Part shown: piece by piece, positions 18,955-28,694 of the stretch
Layout: each line of letters opens with the position of its first letter
How positions within the stretch are numbered: position 1 is the stretch's first letter
DNA from: an uncultured Lachnospiraceae bacterium
GTDB taxonomy: Bacteria > Bacillota > Clostridia > Lachnospirales > Lachnospiraceae
DNA length: 64,000 nucleotides
Assembly (NCBI GenBank): GCA_910585765.1
Contig: CAJUES010000012.1
Location: 1 to 64,000 of the forward strand
Direction: 5' to 3'
Notes under the pieces: model-generated
The model's input: the letters and a program-made list of their open reading frames with translations, nothing else
The model's database searches: none
Told to the model about the DNA's origin: nothing
Translations under genes and position numbers: made by a program

Positions 18955-21924
18955 ATGAAGAGCCAAGGAAAGTCTGGAAAGAAGATTATTATTGCAGTTG
19001 CAGTCGCAGCGGTCATAGCGGTGATTGCTTTCCTTTTGTCTCTGCGCGGTGTGGAGGACTTTCATGAGAAGTACGCGGGCGCTGACCTGAGCACTGACGT
19101 AGAAGGCATGCAGAGGACAGGTACTTACACGGGCTACCTGAATGATCATGCTGATGCGGCGCATCCTGATCAGAGTGTGGCGGTGGATTTGTACAGCTAC
19201 GAATCCGACGGTACCGTGGAGGTGTACAACGACTATGAAGGAGCGGAGAAAGCGCTGTTCACGGACACGAACTCCAAGGTCACATGGGAGATCGACGTGC
19301 CGGAGTCAGGTTTCTACAATCTTTTCATGGAGTATCTGATCCCTGAATCCAGAGGTGTGGCGGCAGAGCGTGTTGTCTACCTGAACGGGGAAGTTCCTTT
19401 TGAAGATGCGCGGAACATCTCGTTCACCAGGATCTGGACGGACGCGGGCGCACCGACGATCGACAATCAGGGCAACGAGATCAGACCCAGCCAGATCGAG
19501 GCACCCGGATGGCAGGAAGCGTATTTCAAGGATGACATGGGATATATCACTGATCCGTACATGTTTTATCTGGAGAAGGGTGCGAATACGATCGGACTTG
19601 AGGCTGCCAATGAGCCTATGGTTCTGCGCAGGCTCGAGATCACGAAGGTACAGGAACTTGACACATATCAGGAATATGCGGCAAAGTGTCCGGCGGATAC
19701 GTCCTCTGACACAGCCAGGAACTATATGACTGTGATCGAGGGAGAGGATTCCACCTACCGTTCCGAGTCTTCGCTTTATGCCAAGTATGACAGGTCTTCC
19801 CCGACAACCCAGCCGAACAGTGTGATGAACACCGTGCTGAACTATGTGGGCGGTGAGGCGTGGAGAAGTTCCGGACAGTGGATCGAGTGGGAGTTCGAAG
19901 TGCCGGAGGACGGGTTCTACAACATCATGGTGAAGGGGCGCCAGAATTATTCGCGGGGCGTTGTGTCCAGCAGAAGTGTATACATAGACGGCGAGATCCC
20001 TTTTGAGGAGCTCAAGGAGATCTCTTTTGCCTACAGCAACGACTGGGATTATCTGAAACTTGCCGATGAGAACGGTACACCGTACAATATCTATCTGACC
20101 AAGGGTGTCCATACCATCAGACTGGAGGCGACACTGGGCGGTATCGGAACCATTCTCGAGGAGCTGGAGAATTCCACTTTCAGACTGAACCAGATTTACA
20201 GAAAGGTGCTGGTATACACGGGTGCGAACCCGGACAAGTACAGGGACTACTATATCGAGAGAAGCTATCCCGAGATCATAGAGGCGATGGATCTCGAATC
20301 CAAGAGACTGTTCAAACTCGTGGACGATATGGTGGCATACAGCGGACAGAAGGCGGACGGCATCGCCTCCGCCCAGACAGTGGCGCAGCAGCTGGAGCGT
20401 TTCTGCGAGAAGCCGCAGAAGATCACTTTGGAGTTTGTGACATTTAAGGACAATATAACGGCTCTGGGAACGGCGGCACTGAACCTGAGTGAGACCAAAC
20501 TCGACATCGACTATCTGGTAGTCAGCGGTGTCAATGCCAAGCCGGAGGAGAAGAAGGCAAATGTGGCTACAAAGCTGCTGCATGAGATGAAATCGTTTGG
20601 GGCATCCTTTGTGGTTGATTACAATGCGGTAGGTGATGTCTACGCGGAAGGCTCCGGCGAGGAAGTTGTCAAGGTATGGGTTCTGACCGGACGTGACCAG
20701 GGTACGATCTTGAAGTCCATGGTGGATGATACCTTTACCCCGGAGAGCGGTGTCAAGGTCAACGTCGAAGTGGTCGATCCCGGTGCGCTGATGAACGCGG
20801 TCATGGCGGGGAGAGGTCCGAACATAGTGCTCTCTGTGGGCGCGGATCAGCCTGTGAACTACGCGCTGCGAAATGCGGTCGAGGATCTCACGCAGTTTGA
20901 TGACTGGGAGGAAGTGTTCTCTCACTATACAGAGAGTTCCTATGAGCAGTACAGGCTGGACGGACATATTTATGCGATACCCGAAACACAGACGTTCAAC
21001 GTTATGTTTTACAGGAAGGATGTCCTTGAGGAACTCGGTCTTGAGACACCCGATACATGGCAGGAGATGATCGAGATGCTGCCGACCATCCAGGGGAACA
21101 ATCTCTCGATCGGCATACCGACGGCGGCGGGCAGCAGCACCACCACGACGGCGACCACGGCAGTTGCCTCCAATGCACCGGATCTGTCCCTGTACTTTAC
21201 ACTCCTTTTCCAGTACGGCGGGGATATGTATAATCAGGAAGGTACGAAGACAGAAGTTGACGACGAGCCGGGCGTGAAGGCGTTCAAGGATTACATCAGA
21301 TATTTCAACGACTATGGACTTCCTACGATATATGACTTTGTGAGCCGTTTCCGCTCCGGGGAGATGCCCATCGGCATTTCGCCGTACTCGACATACAATA
21401 CGCTGATGGTATCGGCTCCGGAGATCAGAGGGCTTTGGGACTTCACACTGATCCCCGGCACGGAGTACACTGCGGAGGACGGAACCACCTATATAGACCG
21501 TTCCGACTATATCACCGGAAATGCGACGATGATGGTCGCTACCGAGGATGAAAGCCTGCGGCAGAAATCATGGGAATTCATGAAGTGGTGGGCAAATGCT
21601 GACACACAGGTGCGTTTCGGACGCGAGATCGAGGCGCTGCTCGGATCTTCGGCGCGCTACGCGACGGCAAACAAGGATGCGTTCGTACAGCTGTCCTGGA
21701 GCAACGACGATATCGAGATCCTCAGTGCACAGTGGGAGCAGACGGTCGGTATACGCGAAGTTCCGGGCGGATATTTCACGGGGCGCCATATCACCAACGC
21801 GATCAGAAAGGTGATCAACGAAAAGATCGACTCCAGGGAAACGATCATAGATTATGCTGTCACGATCAATGATGAGCTCAAGAAGAAGCGGGTTGAGTTC
21901 GGCTTGCCGATCGATGAAGAATAG
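18955..21924 (+). CDS. Large membrane-tethered solute-binding protein with two lectin-like repeats
   Basis: A 989-residue binding component for a carbohydrate ABC importer, far longer than the usual 420-550 residues. An uncleaved-looking anchor (residues 10-30, IIIAVAVAAVIAVIAFLL) has no lipobox cysteine. Two related beta-sandwich repeats follow, marked by EIDVPESGFYNLFM near 111 and EFEVPEDGFYNIMV near 311, each ending in a GANTIGLEA or GVHTIRLEA strand as in CBM6/CBM35-like modules. After a helical linker, residues from about 574 to 975 form a standard extracellular binding protein (VWVLTGRDQGTILKSM, DIYAIPETQTFNVMFYRKD-like region). GGAGGA precedes the ATG. It probably holds polymer or long oligosaccharide near its permeases, encoded just downstream. 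Confidence 0.85.
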   Translation: MKSQGKSGKKIIIAVAVAAVIAVIAFLLSLRGVEDFHEKYAGADLSTDVEGMQRTGTYTGYLNDHADAAHPDQSVAVDLYSYESDGTVEVYNDYEGAEKALFTDTNSKVTWEIDVPESGFYNLFMEYLIPESRGVAAERVVYLNGEVPFEDARNISFTRIWTDAGAPTIDNQGNEIRPSQIEAPGWQEAYFKDDMGYITDPYMFYLEKGANTIGLEAANEPMVLRRLEITKVQELDTYQEYAAKCPADTSSDTARNYMTVIEGEDSTYRSESSLYAKYDRSSPTTQPNSVMNTVLNYVGGEAWRSSGQWIEWEFEVPEDGFYNIMVKGRQNYSRGVVSSRSVYIDGEIPFEELKEISFAYSNDWDYLKLADENGTPYNIYLTKGVHTIRLEATLGGIGTILEELENSTFRLNQIYRKVLVYTGANPDKYRDYYIERSYPEIIEAMDLESKRLFKLVDDMVAYSGQKADGIASAQTVAQQLERFCEKPQKITLEFVTFKDNITALGTAALNLSETKLDIDYLVVSGVNAKPEEKKANVATKLLHEMKSFGASFVVDYNAVGDVYAEGSGEEVVKVWVLTGRDQGTILKSMVDDTFTPESGVKVNVEVVDPGALMNAVMAGRGPNIVLSVGADQPVNYALRNAVEDLTQFDDWEEVFSHYTESSYEQYRLDGHIYAIPETQTFNVMFYRKDVLEELGLETPDTWQEMIEMLPTIQGNNLSIGIPTAAGSSTTTTATTAVASNAPDLSLYFTLLFQYGGDMYNQEGTKTEVDDEPGVKAFKDYIRYFNDYGLPTIYDFVSRFRSGEMPIGISPYSTYNTLMVSAPEIRGLWDFTLIPGTEYTAEDGTTYIDRSDYITGNATMMVATEDESLRQKSWEFMKWWANADTQVRFGREIEALLGSSARYATANKDAFVQLSWSNDDIEILSAQWEQTVGIREVPGGYFTGRHITNAIRKVINEKIDSRETIIDYAVTINDELKKKRVEFGLPIDEE

Positions 21925-21935
21925 GGGCGTGAAAA

Positions 21936-22874
21936 ATGAAAGAGTATATAAATAAATTTTTTATCCTGCGGAAGCACAATATGCAGGTTGCGTGGAAAAA
22001 AGCGAAGAAGAGCAAGATGTGTTATCTGTTCCTCCTGCCCTACGCATTGCTGTTTACACTGTTTTTTGTGGCACCCGTAGTGATTTCCATCTTTTATGGA
22101 TTTACTTACTATAACATTTTGGAGAAGCCGAGATTTATCGGACTGCAGAATTACATCAGTCTGATCCTCGATGATGACATATTCCTCATCGGTATCAAGA
22201 ATACCCTGATGATCGCTGTCATCACGGGACCGCTGGGATATATCATGTCCTTCCTGTTTGCATGGCTGATCAACGAGCTTCCGAGATGGGTGCGCAGCGT
22301 GGCGGTTGTCGTGTTCTACGCGCCGTCGATCGCCGGCAACTGCTACGTGATCTTCTCTGTTTTCTTCAGAGGGGACGCGTACGGATATGTGAACGCTTTT
22401 CTGATGAATATTGGCGTCATCGACACGCCGATACTGTGGTTTGTCAATCCGACATACATGCTGCCGATCTGTATGCTCGTCATCCTGTGGATGAGTTTGG
22501 GTACCGGGTTCCTCTCGTTCGTGGCTGGTCTGCAGGGCGTGGACAGGTCACAGTTTGAGGCAGGATACATGGACGGTGTCAAGAACCGTTGGCAGGAATT
22601 GTGGTATATCACACTTCCCAATATGCGTCCGATGCTGATGTTCGGTGCGGTTATGTCGATCACCCAGGCTTTTGGTGTCTGTGATGTCACCATGGCGCTC
22701 TGCGGATATCCGAGTACGGATTACGCGGCACGTACGATCGTGACACACCTGTTCGACTATGGCTTCACTAGGTTTGAGATGGGTTATGCGTGTGCGATCG
22801 CAACCATTCTGTTCCTGATGATGATACTTTGTAACAAAGCAATCCAAAGTCTGTTGAGGAGAGTAGGAACCTGA
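21936..22874 (+). CDS. Carbohydrate ABC importer permease (MalF/UgpA type)
   Basis: A 312-residue inner-membrane permease with about six hydrophobic segments. The ATPase-docking loop EAGYMDGVKNRWQELW-ITLP near residues 208-230 is the conserved EAA motif, with Ala changed to Gly. It starts 11 bp after the large binding-protein gene and is followed after 1 bp by the second permease, so the three form one importer. No ATP-binding subunit is encoded in the window. As in many Firmicutes, a shared MsmK/MsmX-type ATPase encoded elsewhere is the likely partner. Confidence 0.9.
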   Translation: MKEYINKFFILRKHNMQVAWKKAKKSKMCYLFLLPYALLFTLFFVAPVVISIFYGFTYYNILEKPRFIGLQNYISLILDDDIFLIGIKNTLMIAVITGPLGYIMSFLFAWLINELPRWVRSVAVVVFYAPSIAGNCYVIFSVFFRGDAYGYVNAFLMNIGVIDTPILWFVNPTYMLPICMLVILWMSLGTGFLSFVAGLQGVDRSQFEAGYMDGVKNRWQELWYITLPNMRPMLMFGAVMSITQAFGVCDVTMALCGYPSTDYAARTIVTHLFDYGFTRFEMGYACAIATILFLMMILCNKAIQSLLRRVGT

Positions 22875-22875
22875 T

Positions 22876-23787
22876 ATGAGCAAGAAGAACAAGAAAAAAG
22901 AGCAAGAAAACTTAGAACCTGTATATCATAAAAAGCTGATCAAGAGGAGGAAGCCAAACCGGTCGATTGTGGGAGATATCTTTCTGTATCTGTTTCTGCT
23001 GCTGGTGGCATTGGTGATGGCGTTTCCTCTGATCTATGCAGTGAGCAGTGCATTGAAGCCTCTGGACGAATTGTTCAAGTTTCCGCCAAAGATCCTGCCA
23101 CAGAACCCTACGTTTGACAATTTCTCCGATCTGTTCGTGACGATGGGAAAATCGTGGGTAACATTTTCAAGATATCTGTTTAATACGGTATTTATCACGT
23201 TTGTCGGTACTTTTGGCCATCTGATCGTGGCATCCATGGGAGCCTTCGTGCTGGCGAAATATGACTTTCCGGGCAATCAGGCGTTCTTTAAGCTGGTTAC
23301 TGTGGCGATGATGTTTACCGGTTATGTGACACAGATCCCCAACTATCTGATCCTGAACAAGCTTGGCTGGATCGATTCATACTGGGCGATCATCATCCCG
23401 GGATTTGCATCACCGATGGGACTGTTCCTCATGAAGCAGTTCATGGAAGGACTTCCGACATCTCTGATCGAGGCGGCAAAGATAGACGGCGCAAGCGAGT
23501 GGAGAGTGTTCAGCGGTATCGTGATGCCGAACGTGAAACCCGCCTGGCTGACGCTCATCATCTTCTCAGTGCAGGGGCTGTGGAACAACAAGGCTGCCAC
23601 ATTTATCTACTCCGAGGAAAAGAAGACACTCGTATATGCCATGCAGCAGATTCAGAGTGGCGGTATTGCAAGAACGGGGCAGGGTGCAGCGGTGCTGGTT
23701 GTCCTGATGATCGTCCCCATTGCGATCTTTATCTTCTCTGAGAGCCAGATTTTGGAGACAATGGCAAGCTCGGGTCTGAAAGATTAA
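22876..23787 (+). CDS. Carbohydrate ABC importer permease (MalG/UgpE type)
   Basis: A 303-residue permease with a highly charged N-terminus (KKNKKKEQENLE, then KKLIKRRKPNR) and six predicted membrane spans. The EAA loop is canonical: EAAKIDGASEWRVFSGIVMP. It pairs with the preceding permease, whose stop lies 1 bp before this start codon. It would import oligosaccharides delivered by the lectin-like binding protein. The C-terminus ends in ASSGLKD, common for this subunit. Confidence 0.9.
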   Translation: MSKKNKKKEQENLEPVYHKKLIKRRKPNRSIVGDIFLYLFLLLVALVMAFPLIYAVSSALKPLDELFKFPPKILPQNPTFDNFSDLFVTMGKSWVTFSRYLFNTVFITFVGTFGHLIVASMGAFVLAKYDFPGNQAFFKLVTVAMMFTGYVTQIPNYLILNKLGWIDSYWAIIIPGFASPMGLFLMKQFMEGLPTSLIEAAKIDGASEWRVFSGIVMPNVKPAWLTLIIFSVQGLWNNKAATFIYSEEKKTLVYAMQQIQSGGIARTGQGAAVLVVLMIVPIAIFIFSESQILETMASSGLKD

Positions 23788-23805
23788 CAGGGAATGAGGT
23801 GGCGT

Positions 23806-25308
23806 ATGAAAAAGATAATCAAATCAATTGGTGCCCTGGCGCTGGGAGCGATGGTGTTTGCGATGTCCCCGCTGAGCGTTTTGGCAGATGAAAAAAGCTA
23901 TACATACAATTATGACTATTGGGGTGATGTGCAGGATTCACCGGATGCCTACACAGTGGCAGGTGTCTACACGGCGGAGGCGTTCGGTCTGGATCTCAAT
24001 CTGCGCAACCCGCAGGGAATGTTTGTCAAGGAGAATATGGTCTATATCTGTGATACCGGCAACAACCGGATTGTGCAGCTCGAGCGGACCGGCACAGTGA
24101 ATTTTGAGGTGGTGCGCATCTTCGACAGCATTCAGGGAGACACGGATGTGCAGAGTCTTGCCTCACCGACGGATATTGCGATCTCGGAAGAGGGAGACAT
24201 CTATATCTGTGACAACGGAAACGCAAGGATCGTGAAGGTGGACAGCGACTTGAACTATATCCTCCAATTTGACCTGCCGGTGGATTCTAACGTCAGCGCG
24301 GACAGTACGTTCCAGCCCTCCAAGATCGTCATTGATACGGCGGGGCGTGTATACTGTATTGCCACCAGTATCAACCAGGGCTTGTGCAAATACGAGGCGG
24401 ACGGTACATTCTCGGGATTTGTCGGAGCCACACCGGTTACGTTTGACTGGATGGATTATATCTGGAAGAAATTCGCGACACAGGAACAGCGGGTTCGTAT
24501 GACATCCTTTGTTCCCACGGCGTATGACAATATCTATATCGATCACGAAGGTTTCATCTATGCCTGCGCAGGCGGTATGGATGAGGATGATCTGGATAAC
24601 GGGGATGCGGCTGCGATCCGCAAGCTGAACCTGATGGGCAGCGATATCCTGGTTCAGAACGGCGAATGGCCCGTCTATGGCGACCTGTACTGGGGTGAGG
24701 GAGGAGGCTATGTGGGACCCTCTTACTTTACAGATGTGACGGTTTTTGAAAATGACATCTATGTGTGCCTGGATAAAAACCGCGGGCGTCTCTTCGGATA
24801 TGACGATCAGGGCAAGACGGTGTTCTGTTTTGGCGGCAACGGCAATATGGACGGGTATTTCAGACAGCCTTCGGCGATTGAGCATATGGGACACGATCTG
24901 CTGGTGCTGGACGCCCTCGACTGCAGTGTGACGCTGTTCATACCCACCGAGTTTGGCGAGCTGATCTACAGCGCGATCGAGGATTTCGACGCGGGCAATT
25001 ACGAGGCATCCGGGGAGAGCTGGAAGAAAGTTATGGAGCTGGACGGCAACTATGACCTGGCATACATCGGCATCGGACGCTCCCTGCTGCGCCAGAAGAA
25101 ATACGAGGAAGCGATGGATTATTTTGAGCTGAAGTATGATGAAGACAATTATTCCAGAGCATATAAGCAATACCGCAAAGAGTGGGTGGAGGAGCATATT
25201 GTTGTGATCGTCATCGTGATCCTGGCGGTGTTCCTGATCCCAATGTCCATTGGCAAAGTCAAGAGAATCAAGCATGAAATTGATATCGCGGATATCTTCA
25301 GGGCTTAG
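23806..25308 (+). CDS. Secreted NHL-repeat beta-propeller with C-terminal membrane anchor
   Basis: The 500-residue protein has a signal peptide (KKIIKSIGALALGAMVF, cleavage near SVLADE) and a propeller of NHL-like blades (LRNPQGMFVKENMVYICDTG, SPTDIAISEEGDIYICDNG, YDNIYIDHEGFIYACAGG). A short TPR-like helical pair follows (YEASGESWKKVMELDGNYD). A single hydrophobic span near residues 465-485 (IVVIVIVILAVFLIPM) anchors it, with a basic cytoplasmic tail. It sits between the first importer and the YIP1 gene. It is probably an external scaffold or glycan-contact protein; no enzyme motif is visible. GAGGTGG precedes the ATG at 23806. Confidence 0.75.
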   Translation: MKKIIKSIGALALGAMVFAMSPLSVLADEKSYTYNYDYWGDVQDSPDAYTVAGVYTAEAFGLDLNLRNPQGMFVKENMVYICDTGNNRIVQLERTGTVNFEVVRIFDSIQGDTDVQSLASPTDIAISEEGDIYICDNGNARIVKVDSDLNYILQFDLPVDSNVSADSTFQPSKIVIDTAGRVYCIATSINQGLCKYEADGTFSGFVGATPVTFDWMDYIWKKFATQEQRVRMTSFVPTAYDNIYIDHEGFIYACAGGMDEDDLDNGDAAAIRKLNLMGSDILVQNGEWPVYGDLYWGEGGGYVGPSYFTDVTVFENDIYVCLDKNRGRLFGYDDQGKTVFCFGGNGNMDGYFRQPSAIEHMGHDLLVLDALDCSVTLFIPTEFGELIYSAIEDFDAGNYEASGESWKKVMELDGNYDLAYIGIGRSLLRQKKYEEAMDYFELKYDEDNYSRAYKQYRKEWVEEHIVVIVIVILAVFLIPMSIGKVKRIKHEIDIADIFRA

Positions 25309-25324
25309 ATAGATGGAGGTCGAT

Positions 25325-25978
25325 ATGATAAATGCATTGAACAAAGATAATTTTCACAAGTATGTAGACAGCATGCGTTTTGCGCTGTACTGCATCACGC
25401 ATCCGCTGGACGGTTTCTGGGATCTCACCCACGAAAAGCGCGGGACTTATGCGGCGGCGAACACGATCCTGTTTCTGACTTTGCTCATAAGGGTCATGAA
25501 GCTGCGATACACCAGTTTCATCTTCATGACGGTGTACTGGGAGGGGATCAATATCTTCCTGTACATCGCCAGCGTGGCATTTCCGCTTGCCATGTTCGTG
25601 GTCGGAAACTGGGGGCTGACTACGCTGTTTGACGGTAAGGGACGGCTCGGTCAGGTGTATATGGCAAGCTGCTACGCGCTGACACCATATCCGCTGATTC
25701 AGTTCCCGCTGATGATTTTCAGCAACTTTGTCACGGTGGATGAGGCGGAGTTTTACATGGTAGTCAGTGCGCTCTCACTGCTGTGGGCGGCTATGCTGTT
25801 CATCGCCGCTATGGGACAGATCCATGAATTTGGCTTGGCGAAGAACCTGCTGTTTATGGTAGCAAGCCTGTTTGCAATGCTGGTGATTGTGTTTATCCTG
25901 CTGCTGTTCTTCAGCATGATTTCACAGGGCGTTGCGTACTTTATTTCCATGGGGAAGGAGATTATGTTCCGACTATAG
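25325..25978 (+). CDS. YIP1-family integral membrane protein
   Basis: A 217-residue protein with about five hydrophobic segments and little external sequence. It matches the YIP1-type bacterial membrane family in its N-terminal FALYCITHPLDGFWDLTHEK and the repeated small-residue spans. No catalytic motif is evident. GGAGG at 25315-25319 sets the ATG at 25325; the ATG at 25313 is less likely. It lies 16 bp after the NHL gene and 51 bp before the DUF5696-type gene. A role as membrane partner or assembly factor for these two tethered proteins is inference. Confidence 0.7.
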   Translation: MINALNKDNFHKYVDSMRFALYCITHPLDGFWDLTHEKRGTYAAANTILFLTLLIRVMKLRYTSFIFMTVYWEGINIFLYIASVAFPLAMFVVGNWGLTTLFDGKGRLGQVYMASCYALTPYPLIQFPLMIFSNFVTVDEAEFYMVVSALSLLWAAMLFIAAMGQIHEFGLAKNLLFMVASLFAMLVIVFILLLFFSMISQGVAYFISMGKEIMFRL

Positions 25979-26029
25979 TGAGGCGGGGACCGAGAGGGCA
26001 TCTGCCGGGACGGAAGGATAGGAGTGACC

Positions 26030-28624
26030 ATGAAGAAAGAAAAAACAGTAAAAGAAGCTGAAACGAAGGCGAAATTGGCGGGGAAGCTGAAAAGTATGGC
26101 TGTCCCTGTGATCATAACAGCTGTCATACTGGTGGCGATCTATGCGATCGTCAATTTCAAAGGTACGACAGAACAGTCAGAAGGGATGACGATCTACAGC
26201 TATGACGGGGCTGAGGAGCCGGTCATACTCGAGAACGATAAGCTCAAGCTTACCATGGATCCCCTGACGACCCAGTTCACGCTGGAGGTGAAGGAGACAG
26301 GGAAGGTGTGGTATTCCAACCCTCCCGAAGCGGAGTCAGATCCTGTGGCTGTCGCGTCATACAAGGGAAGGCTCCAGTCTACGCTGCTCATGACCTACAG
26401 TATCGCTACCGGTCTGCAGACGACATATGACAGTTTCACCTACGGTGTCTCAAACGGAATGTACGAGATCGAGCAGGGTGATGATTACATCAAAGTCAAC
26501 TATTCCCTTGGCAATGTGGAGAAGGAGTACATGATCCCTCCTGTCTGCACGGTGGCAAGCATGGAACAGTGGTTTGACAAGATGGAGACGAACGACTCCA
26601 GCTTTATCAAGCGCTATTACAAGAAATATGATATCAACAAACTTGGAAAGGATGATGACAAGGACGCGCTCCTTGCATCCTATCCGTCTCTGGCGGATGA
26701 ACCGCTGTACGTGCTGAGAGACACGGCAAAGGGGGCTGCTACCCAGAAACTGGAGCAGATCTTTGAGAAAGCGGGATATACGGCGGATGATCTGGAGGCA
26801 GATAAGCAGCTGAATGCCCAGCTTTCCAGTAAGGATACGTTTGTGTTCGACGTCAGCATCATCTACAGGCTGGACGGCGGGGACATGGTAGTGGAGATGC
26901 CGCTGAGCGAGCTGGAATACAGCGAGGCGACGCCGATCTATACGCTTGTACCTCTTCCGTACTTTGGCGCGGGCGGTCCCGAGGATGAAGGCTATCTGAT
27001 GGTGCCCGAGGGCGGCGGTGCGCTGATCAACTTTAATAACAACAAGTTCTCGCAGGCATCTTATTACGCGAACCTTTACGGCTGGGATATGGCGCTGTCG
27101 AGGGAGGCGGTAGTGCATGACACAAGGGCATACTTCAATGTGTTCGGTATTGCCAACGGCGATGATTCCTTTATCTGCATGCTGGAGGAGGGGGCTCCGT
27201 ATGTCTCTGTGCAGGCGGATATCAACGGACACGGCAGCAGCTACAATTTTGTGAATTCGAGCTATATGATCAGCCCGTCCGAACTTTATCAGGTGGGTGA
27301 CTTGAACAGCCAGAACGTCTATAAGTTCCTGGAGACGCTGCCGGACGAGACGATGACACAGCGGTATCGCTTTGTGAACAGCAACAGCTATGTGGACATG
27401 GCAAAGACGTATCAGGGTTATCTGAAAGACAATTATGGGGAGTATTTCGCAGAGAATGAGGACGAGGGAACGCCTGTGGCACTCGAGATCGTGGGAGCTG
27501 TGGATAAGGTGAGACAGATCCTGGGCGTACCTGTTTCGAAGCCGTGGAAGCTGACGAAGTACAGCGAGGCGGAGGAGATGATCCGCCAGCTGGTATCGGA
27601 GGGCATGAGTAATATATCGGTAAAATACACAGGCTGGTGTAACGGCGGCGTCAATCAGAAGATCCTGCGTAAGGCGAAGACGATCGGTGCACTGGGCAGC
27701 AGGAAAGATCTGGAGTCCCTGGGTGCCGCGGCGCAGGAGCTGGGTGTGGATCTCTACCTGGAGGGTGTGACGCATTACGAGTATGACAGCGGACTGCTGG
27801 ATGGATTCTTTACATTCACGGATGCGGCAAGGTTCCTGTCGAAGGAGAATGCCGAGCTGTTTGTCTACAGTGACATCACGTACTCCGCAAGGGAGGGGAT
27901 CGACAGCTATTATCTGCTCCATCCGAGTCTGATCGAGGAAAATGTGCAGGTTCTCAAGGAGGCGACAGACCGATACAAAGCGAACGTGGCATTCCGCGAT
28001 ATGGGAAAGGATCTCTCTTCTGACTACTATCTGAAGAACACGGTGAGCAGGCAGCAGGCGATGGATTCCCACGCGCAGATGCTCAAGGAGATCGATGACA
28101 GCGGCAAGAAGGTAATGATCAATATGGGCAATGATTACGCCCTTCCCTACGCGGATATGGTGACAAACATGGATCTGTCAGGCAGCGGGTACACCATCAT
28201 TGACGAGGAGATTCCTTTTTATCAGCTTGCGATACACGGTTTTGTGGATTATGTCGGATCACCGTTAAATGTCTGCGGCAACGAGCAAAAGGAACTTCTG
28301 GAGTCTGCAGAGTACGGTGCAGGGCTTTCCTTCTCACTGATGCGCGAGACGGCGTTCGCACTGCAGAAGACGCTCTACACCGAGTATTATGCATCTGATT
28401 TTGCAACAGTACACGACAGGATGATGGAGATCTACAACAGATACAACAGCGAGTTGGGGCATGTGTTTGGTCAGCAGATGACGGGACATGAAAAGCTGGA
28501 TGACAAACTTTCCTGCACTGTATACGAGGACGGCACAAAGGTCTATGTCAATTATGACTTTACAGATGCAGTGACGCCGGATGGCGTGGAGGTTCCAGCC
28601 AGAGATTACGTGGTAGTCCGTTGA
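26030..28624 (+). CDS. DUF5696-type membrane-tethered extracellular protein
   Basis: The 864-residue protein has a short basic cytoplasmic tail, a single span (residues 25-44, AVPVIITAVILVAIYAIV) and a large exterior. The first 450 residues are beta-rich; the remainder reads like an alpha/beta barrel (SNISVKYTGWCNGGVNQ, GVDLYLEGVTHYEY, KVMINMGNDYALPYADMV). From memory it matches proteins annotated DUF5696, often found beside sugar transporters. The barrel resembles glycoside hydrolase folds, and several acidic residues on strand ends could be catalytic. The activity is unknown and hydrolysis is inference. It lies between two ABC importers in one orientation. Confidence 0.65.
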   Translation: MKKEKTVKEAETKAKLAGKLKSMAVPVIITAVILVAIYAIVNFKGTTEQSEGMTIYSYDGAEEPVILENDKLKLTMDPLTTQFTLEVKETGKVWYSNPPEAESDPVAVASYKGRLQSTLLMTYSIATGLQTTYDSFTYGVSNGMYEIEQGDDYIKVNYSLGNVEKEYMIPPVCTVASMEQWFDKMETNDSSFIKRYYKKYDINKLGKDDDKDALLASYPSLADEPLYVLRDTAKGAATQKLEQIFEKAGYTADDLEADKQLNAQLSSKDTFVFDVSIIYRLDGGDMVVEMPLSELEYSEATPIYTLVPLPYFGAGGPEDEGYLMVPEGGGALINFNNNKFSQASYYANLYGWDMALSREAVVHDTRAYFNVFGIANGDDSFICMLEEGAPYVSVQADINGHGSSYNFVNSSYMISPSELYQVGDLNSQNVYKFLETLPDETMTQRYRFVNSNSYVDMAKTYQGYLKDNYGEYFAENEDEGTPVALEIVGAVDKVRQILGVPVSKPWKLTKYSEAEEMIRQLVSEGMSNISVKYTGWCNGGVNQKILRKAKTIGALGSRKDLESLGAAAQELGVDLYLEGVTHYEYDSGLLDGFFTFTDAARFLSKENAELFVYSDITYSAREGIDSYYLLHPSLIEENVQVLKEATDRYKANVAFRDMGKDLSSDYYLKNTVSRQQAMDSHAQMLKEIDDSGKKVMINMGNDYALPYADMVTNMDLSGSGYTIIDEEIPFYQLAIHGFVDYVGSPLNVCGNEQKELLESAEYGAGLSFSLMRETAFALQKTLYTEYYASDFATVHDRMMEIYNRYNSELGHVFGQQMTGHEKLDDKLSCTVYEDGTKVYVNYDFTDAVTPDGVEVPARDYVVVR

Positions 28625-28629
28625 TGCCG

Positions 28630-28660
28630 GTTCCGCCTGAGACCAGGTCTTTGGCGGAAC
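28630..28660 (+). other. Intercistronic hairpin
   Basis: GTTCCGCC at 28630-28637 pairs with GGCGGAAC at 28653-28660, with a smaller stem possible inside the loop. No T-tract follows, so it is more likely an RNA-processing or stability element between the DUF5696-type gene and the second importer than a terminator. Confidence 0.45.
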
Positions 28661-28694
28661 GTGACATAAAATGCTTTTAGAAAGGAATATGGTT

